Of a stretch of DNA of 64,000 nt, positions 22,086 through 31,732 are shown one piece after another; the first letter of the stretch is position 1, and the number at the start of each line of letters is the position of its first letter. The DNA is taken from positions 169,153 to 233,152 of the forward strand of contig JAAPAO010000003.1 in NCBI GenBank assembly GCA_013115145.1, in the 5' to 3' direction. A program made the position numbers and the translations under genes. Below the pieces are notes generated by a model, which worked only from the letters and a program-made list of their open reading frames with translations, made no database searches and had not been told where the DNA came from. The DNA comes from Perkinsus chesapeaki (lineage: Eukaryota; Perkinsozoa; Perkinsida; Perkinsidae).

Positions 22086-23487
22086 CTAGCCACCGTGAGA
22101 AGGTATCGCCGCAGTAGGATGCGGTAGACCAGCTGCTGCTGTACAGGGGGACATGCCTTGCTGACCGAGTGCTGCTGCTTGCTGTGGGGTATGATCTCGG
22201 CCGCCGCCGCCGCCCGCTGCACCAGTAGTAGGGGGGCCCGGGGTAACACAATGCTGAGGTTGGATGCATAAATCTAGATCTTGGTCATATCTAACAATCT
22301 GGGCGAGACAATCTTGTATAAGGTATTGCTCCTGAGTAAAAGGCCCATTGAAAGCCGCCATAGTGGACCATGTGTTACCTTCCTTAGATGTTCTAAATCT
22401 GGCCGTTCCATGAATTTAAGACTTTTACACAGAAGTCCGGCTGGTGATGATGAATCTATCATAGACTGTTCATTGAACTCACGACAGGCATATATAGCTG
22501 CCATTCGTTCATGGGCAGAATCACCGAGAGAAATAACACATCGACGCCGACTAAGCAAGGACAAGTAGATCGACGGTCGAACACTCGCATACGCACCCCG
22601 CTATAAAGGGTACCTCCGCGAAATGCGAAGCAATCGAATGACGGAAGGCCTGGTCCTTCCAGTCGAACGCAGAAGCGTAGCCCTGAGGAGGATGACCCCA
22701 AAGCGATAGCGGGCAGCCTACCTGCGGCTCATAGGTGCTCCTAGCAGACATGTGATATATAGAATTCACTGTGGGCAATAAAGACGGCAGGAATTTTGCA
22801 CAAGTCAATGGCAACCAACCAGTCTCGGCGTTCGTTATTATGATAACCGTACCTAAGTAACTGATATGAGACATCGGCAACGATGAGTTACCTAATTCCA
22901 TGGCGGTCAGTAGGGTGGCATTGGCAAGCTCTGCATAGGCATCGAGAGTCTTGCGAAGTTCGGGGCTCGGTCCCACGCCATCAACTCTCAGGCCCTATAC
23001 AACAATCCTGTAGCTGTTAGGGGGGCGGCGGCGGAGGCAGACTTACACATTCAACAGTGAGGAAGCGTGTGGGTAGGATGGTATCATCCCAGTCAAAAAT
23101 AATTAGAGTGTCCTCTTTGCAACTACCAGCAATGGCACTCACCATGGAGGAGTCCTCGTCCCCGGTAAGCGTGGTATTTTCCTCGCTGCTGGCCGTGGAT
23201 CCAACGAACGTTGAATCCGAAATGTTGGTTCCTCGACGCCCCCTCGACCTGATGCTCTGCATAGCAAGACTCTCGAGGATCTTTACAACTACGCGTGATA
23301 GTCTGGGAAGGCCGCTGCCTTCTGCCACCCCCCGAAACCGTGCACGCTGCTGTCGGTGCTGGTTGACCTGAAGCTGGTCGAGGAGCGGAAAGCCTCGACG
23401 GCTGCCGTCTTACGATGTATATGAGGCCGTTGAGGACCGAGAAGTTTCGTCAACTACTGCGTGCTGAGCCGGCTCGAACAGGGACAT
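22086..23487 (-). CDS. HAD-like protein, tandem copy 2
   Basis: Paralog of copy 1 with the same exon plan. ATG 23487 begins MSLFEPAQHAVVDETSRSST. After a short intron comes a basic/Ser-rich region, then IIFDWDDTILPTRFLTVEC (23050-23120), GTVIIITNAETGWLPLTCA (22790-22850), LSRRRCVISLGDSAHERMA (22510-22555), FMERPDLEHLRK, and, after a 44-nt intron, EQYLIQDCLAQIVRYDQDLD. The C-terminal tail differs from copy 1: it is Pro/Gly/Gln/Ala-rich (GAAGGGGG and similar). The DxDDT nucleophile and GDS motif are intact in both copies. The function is unknown; protein phosphatase or metabolite phosphatase activity is possible by fold only. Confidence 0.72.
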
Positions 23488-23759
23488 GGCTGGATTATAC
23501 ATAGCAAGCACAAGCCTAACCGGGTAAGATGAGCGTCACTTCACAAAGTAGTTGAGGACTGCTGCCTGTCTGGAAAGCGCGCCGGCATGAAACCGTGGGG
23601 GCGCGCACTGTACTACCCGAACCAAGCTCGACTACGCGTAAGACGGCACTAGGAGGTTCGAACTGATCTGGTAAGGGAGAAGCGAATTCACGACTTAACA
23701 AAATGACAAAAGGCGCAGGATAAGTGTAAGAGAGAAGGGTTGCTGCACAAGATGGCGGT

Positions 23760-25602
23760 CTATTCAACGCAATGTGAAACATGAGCCGAGAGATCGACCA
23801 GAGTAGCGAAGTCCCGCCGACCGCATATCGGGCACGGCTCAAGCGTGACCGGTGTTGCTGTTGCTGCTGCTGTACCCTCGCTGGAGTGGACGGCCACCAT
23901 ATGCAGCTCCATGTCCTTCAATCGTACAAGTCGCCCGCAGTCTGGGCACGCATCCGTCCGATTGCCACACCGAGCTTCGTGAACGGACAGACCCATCATC
24001 CGATCTCGGGCATCCTCGGCCTCGTCGCCCTCCATTGGCACATAAAGCTTACAGAATCGACATAGATGTGGTCGTTGTGGGCAGGAGTCTCGACGGTGTG
24101 CCAGGAGGCCGAAGCGCCCTTGAGGTATATGCTGGCCACAGTCCGGGCAATCGATAGGGGTATGGTAGATCCGCCGGTGCTCGGGCAGCTTGTCTTTATC
24201 GCAGGGTAGTTTGCAAACATCGCAATGAACGTGGCGCTCCCACTTGTCCCGCTGTATAGCCTGGTGGCACGTGGGGCACTGTACATACAGACGTTGGCAG
24301 CGAAGCTCATGAAGCGACAGAGTGGCGGCTGGAATACGCCGCTGGCAGTTTCGGCAAGTCGCGAGCTGGTCGTTAGCGCCTTGCCCGAGCGCTGCGGGGC
24401 TCTCCTTCTCGGAAGTTTTGACGGAGAGCTCGCACGCATCGTCGGCATCGCTTACGCCAATGTAGATGACCTCGGGCCATACGGCGGTAGCGTCTTCGTT
24501 ACCGGACAAGTCAAACTGCCGCAAACACTCATCGACGTCGCTCAGAGAGATGGAGACCACAGGCTCCGAATTGGCACCGGATGACCACATATAGGATACT
24601 GGTGTCGCCTCTACAAGAGGGTAAGTGCTCACGAAGACCTCACCGCTGCTGGCGGAGACCACCAAGCGTTCGTCATTGGAAAGGTTGTTGCGCGCAGCAT
24701 CAGACAGCACCAGCCGGAACTGAGCAGCTTCGCCGTCATGAGCTGGAACATTTACCGCGGGGCCGTCCAGCTCGATAGAACCGATGCCGTCGGCGGCCTC
24801 GATTTTAGTGGTGAGGTCCAAGTCGACGTCGGTGTTAACCACGCAAACTGCCGGCCCGGGTTCGATTCCCGCCACTTGCACTTTTACTCCACCGACATCA
24901 AAAACTTGCCCCAAAGTAAGAGTGCAGAAGTTGGCCGAAAGAAACCGCTCCAGGACAGCCCTAAAGTCTCGGTAGTCGCCCAAGGAGGCACCTGATGCCA
25001 CCAGCTTCACCGATGTACACAACGGCAGAACCTTGTAGCGCAGCCTCAGTGTCTGGCCGGGCAGCAGGCCGAGACCGTATTTGAGCTGCGGCCCGACCAA
25101 GACTTGGCCGTTTGGAGCGGAGAACTCTCGCACGCCACAGTGGAGCCGGGCGTCATTAGAAGGGTTGTAGAGCTCGAACATAAGGGGGAACTTCACCCTA
25201 TCGCCAAACCCTTGTAGCTTTTCAAGCACCTAATAAAGCAGTTAACATCATAAAAGCAGGGACGGTAGTCTCACCTCCTGAGGAAGATCAACTCGATCTC
25301 CTCTAAGGGCATCGCTGGGCATCCACTGGAAAGATTCTTCAAAGCTCACTCCGCCGTCAGGTGCGCCTTCATCCCGGACCTCGGCCATACGGGTTTGTAT
25401 CTTACGCTGGGTATTGGCTTGAAGCAGCTCCTCGGTGCGCGCCGCTGCCTGACACAGCTCATGGCGACACCAGGCGGCGAAGCTACCAAGCTACCTCTTC
25501 GCGTATCTTTCGGTCGTGCTCTTGGCGTTTCCGGAGTTGAGCTGCCCGCTTCCTCAGTTCACTTTGCCGTTTATTCACGGCTGATTTAAATTCAAAGTCC
25601 AT
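23760..25602 (-). CDS. UFD1-fold protein with C-terminal TRAF-type zinc fingers
   Basis: Likely ubiquitin/p97-linked adaptor. Exon 1 (25602 down) encodes a basic helix, MDFEFKSAVNKRQSELRKRA; a 37-nt intron follows. Exon 2 ends VDLPQE; an intron of about 46 nt leads to the long exon at 25229. That exon has the UFD1 double-psi beta-barrel region: DRVKFPLMFELYNP, CGVREFSAPNGQVLVGPQL, LGLLPGQTLRLRY, NFCTLTLGQVFDVGG, PAVCVVNTDVDLDL. The C-terminal 200 residues contain repeated C-x2-C...H...C/H zinc-binding units (CRNCQRRIP, CPTCHQAI, CDVCKLPC, CPDCGQHIP, CRFCKLYVP, CPDCGRLV, CPICGRRDF), as in TRAF/XAF1-type fingers. The stop is at 23760. Confidence 0.82.
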
Positions 25603-25846
25603 TAAAGAAAGGGTGTATAACTGATCAGGGGCAAACAACCTTGCTGGAATCTGAAACGGCCAAGGCCAAGTCCCAACGCGACGCCCTTTAGTCTCAATGA
25701 CAATAGTCCATGCTCATGCCTCCGGCCACGCCCATGCCTTCCCCTGGTCACCTGCGACAGGAGTATCCTTCGAACCTCCACACGACTTATAGCCGCCCAT
25801 CGACCCACAGTGAGCTTAATGACAATCGTCGTGGTGATCAGCTGAC

Positions 25847-27282
25847 TCATACCCACGCTGTTCTGACGCCTCTGTACATTCTAAATCTAATACTGTTTTC
25901 ACTGCAGACTTTCTCGTATACCACCCTCAACAGGCAGGGGGATATCGCCGAGTCCGGCGAAATCTGCGGCGACGACTTCTCTCGACAACACCCTTCTGAC
26001 GTAGCAGGTGCCTGATCACACCGTCTAGAGATCTCATAGTCGACATCAATACGCCCGCGTCTGGAGCTGGCCTGTCGCCTTCCAGAGTTGGGTGCAGTAG
26101 AGGGTCTGCCACGGGGAGACGGCTTCCCACTTAACCGACAGTAAGTGTGAGTGGCCTGTTTAAGCCCTTCTCGGCCAGGTCTCACACCTGCCGTCGCCTG
26201 GCAGGCTGTCCTGATAGCGGCGGCTCGGCGAAGCTTGACGCCTTCGTTATCCACCCAAGCTTTGATCTGTTCGCTCATGGCCGATTGAGGTCTTCTCAAT
26301 GACCATTTTGCTGGTTCCTTGACAACGGACTCGCGCTTCGCTGGGAAACCGTAGCCCCAAGGTTGCCTGTTACAGCTCTTGCGCTGCCTTTTGGCTTCGA
26401 TGCCGGTGTCGAAGGGCGACACCACTTCACATTTTGGGTCCTCGAGCAACTTTCGTAAGTCCTCTTTAAAACGTGGATGCATACGGATGACGTCTCGGCA
26501 CACTCCGACCTCTACCAGACGCACATCGCACCACTCCAACGCTAGAGCCTCGACAGGTACTTCACCTTCACCAAGAGGAGGTCTGCGGAATCCAGGTATC
26601 TGCAACAAGGCATAAGTTATCCGAGCGGGGGTGGTTGTTGTGCCGTAGGAGCCTTACTGTTGAAGTCTGGCGGAAGAACGATTTCCGACCTAGTGTTGGC
26701 CTTTTCTGCTGGGCAAGATTCTCTTCTTCAGAGATTGAAGGTGACCCCAGGAGATTGGCCTCGCCGAAGCAGCCACCTACATGGACACATCGACTGGACT
26801 ACTTGCTGGAAACGGTTCTCACCACGGCCGAGTACTGTGGAGACTTCGCCGCCGTGGGCAGGTACCTTGAGCTTCCCTCGATTAACCACATAGTAGCACC
26901 TGGGATCGAGCGGTAGGACTTCGCCTTCTAGCAGCATTCGACACTGGATGTAGGGCCCTAGGGAGGCCAGCACGTTGGCCGCGCTTGCCATCTGCCATAT
27001 GCGGTTCTGAGGTCAAAGTGATGGGAGAAAGATACTTTTGAGGTTACCTTGGCAAAACACTCAGGGCCGCTTTCGAAGCTCCCTAGTTGATGATAGAATC
27101 TTCCGTGGTGATGTTGTCTACCTCGGCCTTGGGAGTTCCCGACATCGGAAAGTATCTTTGAGAGAATCTTTGGAAGCGTCGGAGTGGCAAGTCCCTACAG
27201 TTTGATTTGCCTCCTCGGTAAGAGAGGGCTCATCGCTATGCAGCGTGTTCAGCCGCTGCAATGAAGACACAAAAAGCGGCAT
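25847..27282 (-). CDS. Cyclic-nucleotide-binding-domain protein
   Basis: Signalling protein with a cNMP-binding (CNBD) fold; no kinase or channel part is seen. ATG 27282 begins MPLFVSSLQRLNTLHSDE. An apparent 22-nt intron (gtagacaa...gaag) restores frame into FYHQLGSFESGPECFAK. The next exon (26991 down) has the start of the beta-roll, LLEGEVL and CYYVVNRGKLKV. A further exon gives the phosphate-binding-cassette-like GCFGEANLLGS (about 26740-26790), with an insertion after it. The exon at about 26600 gives VEALALEWCDVRLVEVGV and MHPRFKEDLRKLL, the family's C-terminal helix. A basic disordered tail with PSPRGRPSTAPNSGRRQAS follows. The cassette Arg contacting cyclic phosphate is not clearly identifiable, so binding is unproven. 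Confidence 0.6.
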
Positions 27283-27951
27283 CAGACGAGCAATAAACTT
27301 GCTTCGACGGTGGTTTTTCCGATGCTAACGGAGGTTTTACACGTGAAAAAACAGCCACCTTAGGAACTTATCGCGCGACGATTATGTTGGCGAAAACCTT
27401 CGGAATTGTTGGTTTCGTTGGTGAGTGTCATACGTCTTTGAGACCGGATAGAGTGAGGTCTCCTATCCCTGTTCGACCATCTCTGGTTTGTCTAAGCAGA
27501 ACACATCCTTGGCGGGCCTACCTGGTAGGCTTAACAAAATGAAGGGGCAGTTTCATCACGCAATGTCAATGACAGTAAATAGGTCTGAATGTGACCAATG
27601 ATACGTAATAGGGATTTGTGGTTACATTGCCAAACACCGCCGCATTACTGTGCATCAGTCACTCTGATATAATTGTAAATGGTAGTGGATGATAAGGTAA
27701 AAATTAGTGTCATTTACCCTATCATCCAAAACCATTCCGCTGACCGGGGCTCGTTTGATATTCGGCTGGGGTTACGCCATAGCCTAGAGAAGCGTAATAT
27801 GATCGTAACCGCAGGGCGAGGGCAGTTCGTGTATAGGGGTTCACGAAGTACACTGCATTGGTGTTGCTTGAGCTTGAGAGGTGGATGCAGTTTGGATCAT
27901 TAAAGAAGCCAAGTCCTTTCGGTAGTTCCTTTGCTGTTGTTTTTTCAACCT
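27283..27951. other. Intergenic region between divergent genes
   Basis: No gene supported. This should be a bidirectional promoter region for the CNBD gene (minus) and the TPR gene (plus). Confidence 0.5.
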
Positions 27952-30139
27952 ATGGCCGAGTCTGAGAAAACACCAACGGTGCAGTCTACAGAAACGGATG
28001 ACACGTCCACAGCGGACAAGCTGAAAGAGGTAATACTGCCGCATGACGGGTGCAGCGGGGTTTACACAACTACGGTATACTCGAACGGCGCTCGCGCGGT
28101 ACTTGTATATAGCAGTCTAGGAGGATACGTTCATAATCTTCCACGTTTCACCGGCTCCAAGTGTAGATTACGGACTAAGGTTTGAATTCCCACTCAAGCA
28201 TGGATCGTGAAATGGTTTTGGCGGGCTTACGGAAATATTTCGGTACCTGTGAGCTTATGGCGGTTGGTACCGTTATGCTATAATATCGCTCAATAGTAAA
28301 CACCTAGTGCTTATAGTTTATCGCTGGTGTATACTACTTTAACGGCATCACGAGAATCCTTCCTCGTGATATAGGAGGGGAAGGTACTGAATTTCCTCTA
28401 AGTTATAGTACTGTGGATGTAAGTGTGTTATTGTGGGCTGTTATTCATAACCTACTAATCCTTTATATGCGGTATCAGTCGTTGTTAGCTCGCTACGTAT
28501 GCCGAAAGGCTGAAGAATCGCGGTAACGAGCTTCTGAAGGAAGGCAAGAGGGATGCAGCACTTGGCCTTTATACACAAGTGAGTACTTTGCTTACAGGGG
28601 AGCCTTTGGGCTTTACATTACAGCTAGAAGGGATCAGCTAGAAGAAGAGCATACGTTTCTAGGATAATAGTTCAAAAAACATTGGCGTTTTTATAGCGTT
28701 TTATGGGAAGGCTCGCGTGTTTTCGCAACTAAGATAGGCGAGTAGGAGTCGACCCTCTTCAGCGGGCGAATCCCGGAAATTTCGACGTGGCTGTATATAT
28801 CATTACGTGTCACCCATATACAGTACACTGATGTGTCAGGGAATCGAAGCTGCCGAAGCCAGCAAGTCCACTAAGTTAGCTTCAGCTTTATATGGCAATC
28901 GAGCACAGGTTTACCTTGGGAAAAAGGAGTGGAGCAAGGTTGTTAACGATTGTCGGAGGGCTGTAAAAGCCGATGAGCATAACGTCAAAGGTAGTTACGT
29001 GAGAGGTGGAGAGTAGCTGGCGTCAAATATGTGGTGGTCACTTTTGAGGGCATCTTTGCGATTTAAACGATAATTGTTAGCGGTCAATAATTTCATTCTC
29101 CGAGGTTACTGAAAGAGGTCCTCAGTTGCGAAAGCCGAGAGTTCCACTGCACTTGGTCGTTGAATAGGCAGCTATTGTCGGTTTGGATGGTCGCTTCTAG
29201 AATATAAGGTTTATTAATACATTCGGAGCTTGTTTCAGCCTACTGGCGTGGTGCCAAGGCATCTATGTCGGAGAAACTGTGGCAGCAAGCTATCGATTTC
29301 GCACGAGATGGCTTAACCACGAACCCCGGTAATAAGGATCTTGAGAAGATTCTGGGAGAGGCGGAGGCCCAACTGCAGAGGTGATGAAGGAGAAAGAAAT
29401 TTACAAAATGGATGATTCCTGGAGTCCGTAGGTATCGTGAAAAGAAAGCCTCCAAGCAGTCTAGCTCTTCGATTTCATTCGTGGGCGGCGGCGATAGCAG
29501 AAGTGAAGAGGTCTCCCCGGAAGAGGCAATGGAGCAGCAACGGCTCGTCAAGGTACATATTATGCGCGCATATTGATTCACGACTCATCGTGAGACCACA
29601 AGATGAGTCTGTGGTTCCACGGTGGAACTCCCACCACGTTGGTTGATGACCACTGGTTATGTTTTTCAGGAACTCAACGATCAATACGCGGGGGTCCGAC
29701 AGCAACTTCATTCGGCTGAAGTGGAGAAAGCAAAGACTGAGAATGCACGAGAAATTATAGAGTCCATGCTAAAGGAAGATAATAACCTAAGTAATATGGG
29801 GACTCACTATAACCTCGATATGACTGAGATCATAGGATTGCCCGCCTCACAATCGCGCCTTCACGAAATTTTTTGAAGAGCATTTAATGTTCTCTACTGG
29901 TCATTCTTCGATCAAGTTACTTAGATACGTATCGAGCTGTCGGTAAATGTTTCATCCTATCGGATTCCGCAGAGTTAACCGCGGATATGGGGAAGGCAGA
30001 AAAGCATTTGAAGGATAACGTGATCCCGCAGCTGAAGAAGTCGGAAGAAACAATATCCAAGCGATGCAAGAACGCCCAGGGTGAACTTGATGATATGGTG
30101 AAGCACCTCCGGAAGGCAGCTCCTGTGGCGACCGCTTAG
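27952..30139 (+). CDS. TTC4/Cns1-like TPR protein fused to a prefoldin-1-like domain
   Basis: Probable chaperone-system protein. Exon 1 (27952-28029) reads MAESEKTPTVQSTETDDTST. TPR 1 begins AERLKNRGNELLKEGKRDAA (28500 on). An exon at about 28837 gives LASALYGNRAQVYLGKKEW then VVNDCRRAVKADEHNVK. The exon at about 29245 gives AYWRGAKASMSEKLWQQAID and DGLTTNPGNKDLEKIL: the three-repeat TPR clamp typical of TTC4. Normally a wheel domain would follow. Here the frame continues through a Ser-rich linker into a helix (LNDQYAGVRQQL...KTENAREIIESML). A terminal exon (29922-30139) has TYRAVGKCFILSDSAEL and a second helix, the beta-hairpin and coiled-coil plan of prefoldin subunit 1. Stop at 30139. Confidence 0.7.
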
Positions 30140-30833
30140 AGGCCTGGATCGTACAGCTAGTGAGTAATTCCCGAGGTTACTAGCGTTTCTTCACAATTAT
30201 GTCAAGTACGCACTCAAAGAGTAGTTCCCTTGTGGTGTTGTATCAATGGGGGTCGATATGGTTATCATGATTTTCCATCCGATCTACATCACGGGGAAGC
30301 GGCTCTTCTCTACGGTATATGGCTTACAAGTAATGAATAGGAATAGGTGAAAATCTTGTGCATCAATGCGCGATGGCGTTGGGCTTTCGTTGGGAGCAGA
30401 TTACCTGCCAATTAGAGGTGCAGCTCTACTGGCCCAGTGACCCCCAGTAGTACTGGGGGTCACCCAGTGGCGTGTTCAAGGTTGCGGCGCCTCATCGCTT
30501 CACATGCAGGACAAATGCCAGTTCCGCGTGTACGGACTGCCTTTCAGTCGTGTATCACATCGGCAATGTGACATTGCCTTGGCAGGCGGCGAGGCTGTAG
30601 GCCTCGGCTAACCCGACTCCGAGGGGCCGTCTCCGACTACAAGCTGCAGATAAGCTACCTGAGGTAATAACTGCGCCGACTCAGCTGGTTGGTCAGTCGA
30701 ATCGGTCAGTATTGTCGGCTAAGAGGGTTTTGCTCATTGATTCGGAAGGTTCTGGCAAATTTAGCAGGGAGACTTCAACTCAACTGTTCATTATTTTGAC
30801 ACCTCTTAATTATTAGTATCACTACAGGAAGTG
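30140..30833. other. Intergenic region with a 25-nt perfect palindrome
   Basis: No coding signal. It contains the palindrome at 30438-30462 and begins the palindrome-rich interval that runs to about 36.5 kb. Confidence 0.55.
30438..30462. repeat. 25-nt perfect palindrome, 12-bp arms
   Basis: Arms TGACCCCCAGTA and TACTGGGGGTCA around a single G. In RNA or single-stranded DNA it would form a very stable hairpin. Confidence 0.9.
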
Positions 30834-31732
30834 TTAGACGAGCGTTTCCACACTAGCAGTGTGCTCCTTGGACGCTGGGCTACATGTACCTAGAATGCAT
30901 AATTCATTTTCGTAAGATTCCCAAATCACTCACAATCTTCGGGGTGCTGTTCCGTCGACCTAATTCCCTCGCTGGCGCTTAGGGACATGCGAGAAGCCTG
31001 ACAAGACAGCGTAGAACTTCTACAGTAGAACTCATGCTAGTAAGTCTTACTAGACTGAGTGAGTAGAACTTCTACTGACTCAGTCTAGTGAGTTGGCACT
31101 CAGTAGTACTGAGTGCTATCCTATATTTTGTATGTGAAAGATTTTAGGTACGCTACGGTGAAATCCAAAAAGTTATCCTCTTCACATTGGTACTCTGAGA
31201 GTACCAGTGCAAGTACTGAGGGTACTACTCTCAATGTCAACGAATCGTTTCTTAGTTCTTACCTGGAATTTCCTGATGCTGACGTATAGCTGTCCCATTG
31301 CTATTGTGAGCAGCAAAGCCCCGATCACCAGGAGAGCGTTTAACTTCCCTTCTATAGAGGGAGAGGCTCTAGAAGAATCGACGCTTTGGGTGTTCGAGAA
31401 CCTAAACAGGTAAGCAATGGCTCATTCCCGTGAACAACAGCGACTTACTTCTCAGGCTTCTCAGTGCCTCTGGCCGGCGAGGGGCCGACGGTGAAGAACC
31501 CTGGTGGGTCAATAGTAACCGAATCGAATAGTCCTCCGAACGGAGGACTAGTGGACTCCTCACCAGGCTGCTCCCCGGGCAAGTCTAATCTAATAGACTG
31601 GAATAACCCACTGGGCGTAGAGCCAGCCGTTTCTTCAAGTGGCTCGGTGATTGGCGGGTCTATTGTGATAGAGTCCCACAATCCACCGACCACCGCCGCG
31701 GGGAGCAGAAAGAAGATGTAGAAGTGCACCAT
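30834..31732 (-). CDS. Small secreted/type I membrane protein with internal repeats, paralog A
   Basis: No known family recognised. Four exons on the minus strand. Exon 1 (31732 to about 31450) has a signal peptide (MVHFYIFFLLPAAVVG) and three degenerate units of about 25 residues beginning GLWDSITIDPP, GLFQSIRLDLP and GLFDSVTIDPP, separated by Pro/Glu/Ser linkers. Exon 2 (about 31413-31263) carries a Ser-rich stalk and one membrane helix (NALLVIGALLLTIAMGQLYV) with a basic stop-transfer (SIRKF). Exon 3 (about 31001-30943) ends STEQHPED. Exon 4 ends SPASKEHTASVETLV at 30834. Intron phases and motifs match paralog B exactly, which is the best evidence that it is a real gene. Likely a surface protein; its function is unknown. 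Confidence 0.68.
31011..31205. repeat. Cluster of five perfect odd-length palindromes
   Basis: 31011-31023 (6-bp arms), 31037-31053 (8), 31062-31076 (7), 31096-31116 (10) and 31189-31205 (8), each with a single central base. They lie in intron 2 of paralog A. Confidence 0.85.
31529..31550. repeat. 22-nt inverted repeat, 10-bp arms, inside exon 1 of paralog A
   Basis: TAGTCCTCCG / CGGAGGACTA with a 2-nt loop. It lies in the coding linker before the third repeat unit of the secreted protein. Confidence 0.8.

Noticed and set aside
23852-24448. Cys- and Pro-rich plus-strand ORFs and long minus-strand alternatives
   Set aside because: They are antisense or frame shadows of the zinc-finger exons; the Cys run comes from a GCT/CTG-type repeat.
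24845-24880. tRNA B-box-like GGTTCGATTCC on the plus strand
   Set aside because: It lies inside the coding frame of the UFD1-like protein (PGPAVCVV on the minus strand); no A box or acceptor stem pairs around it.
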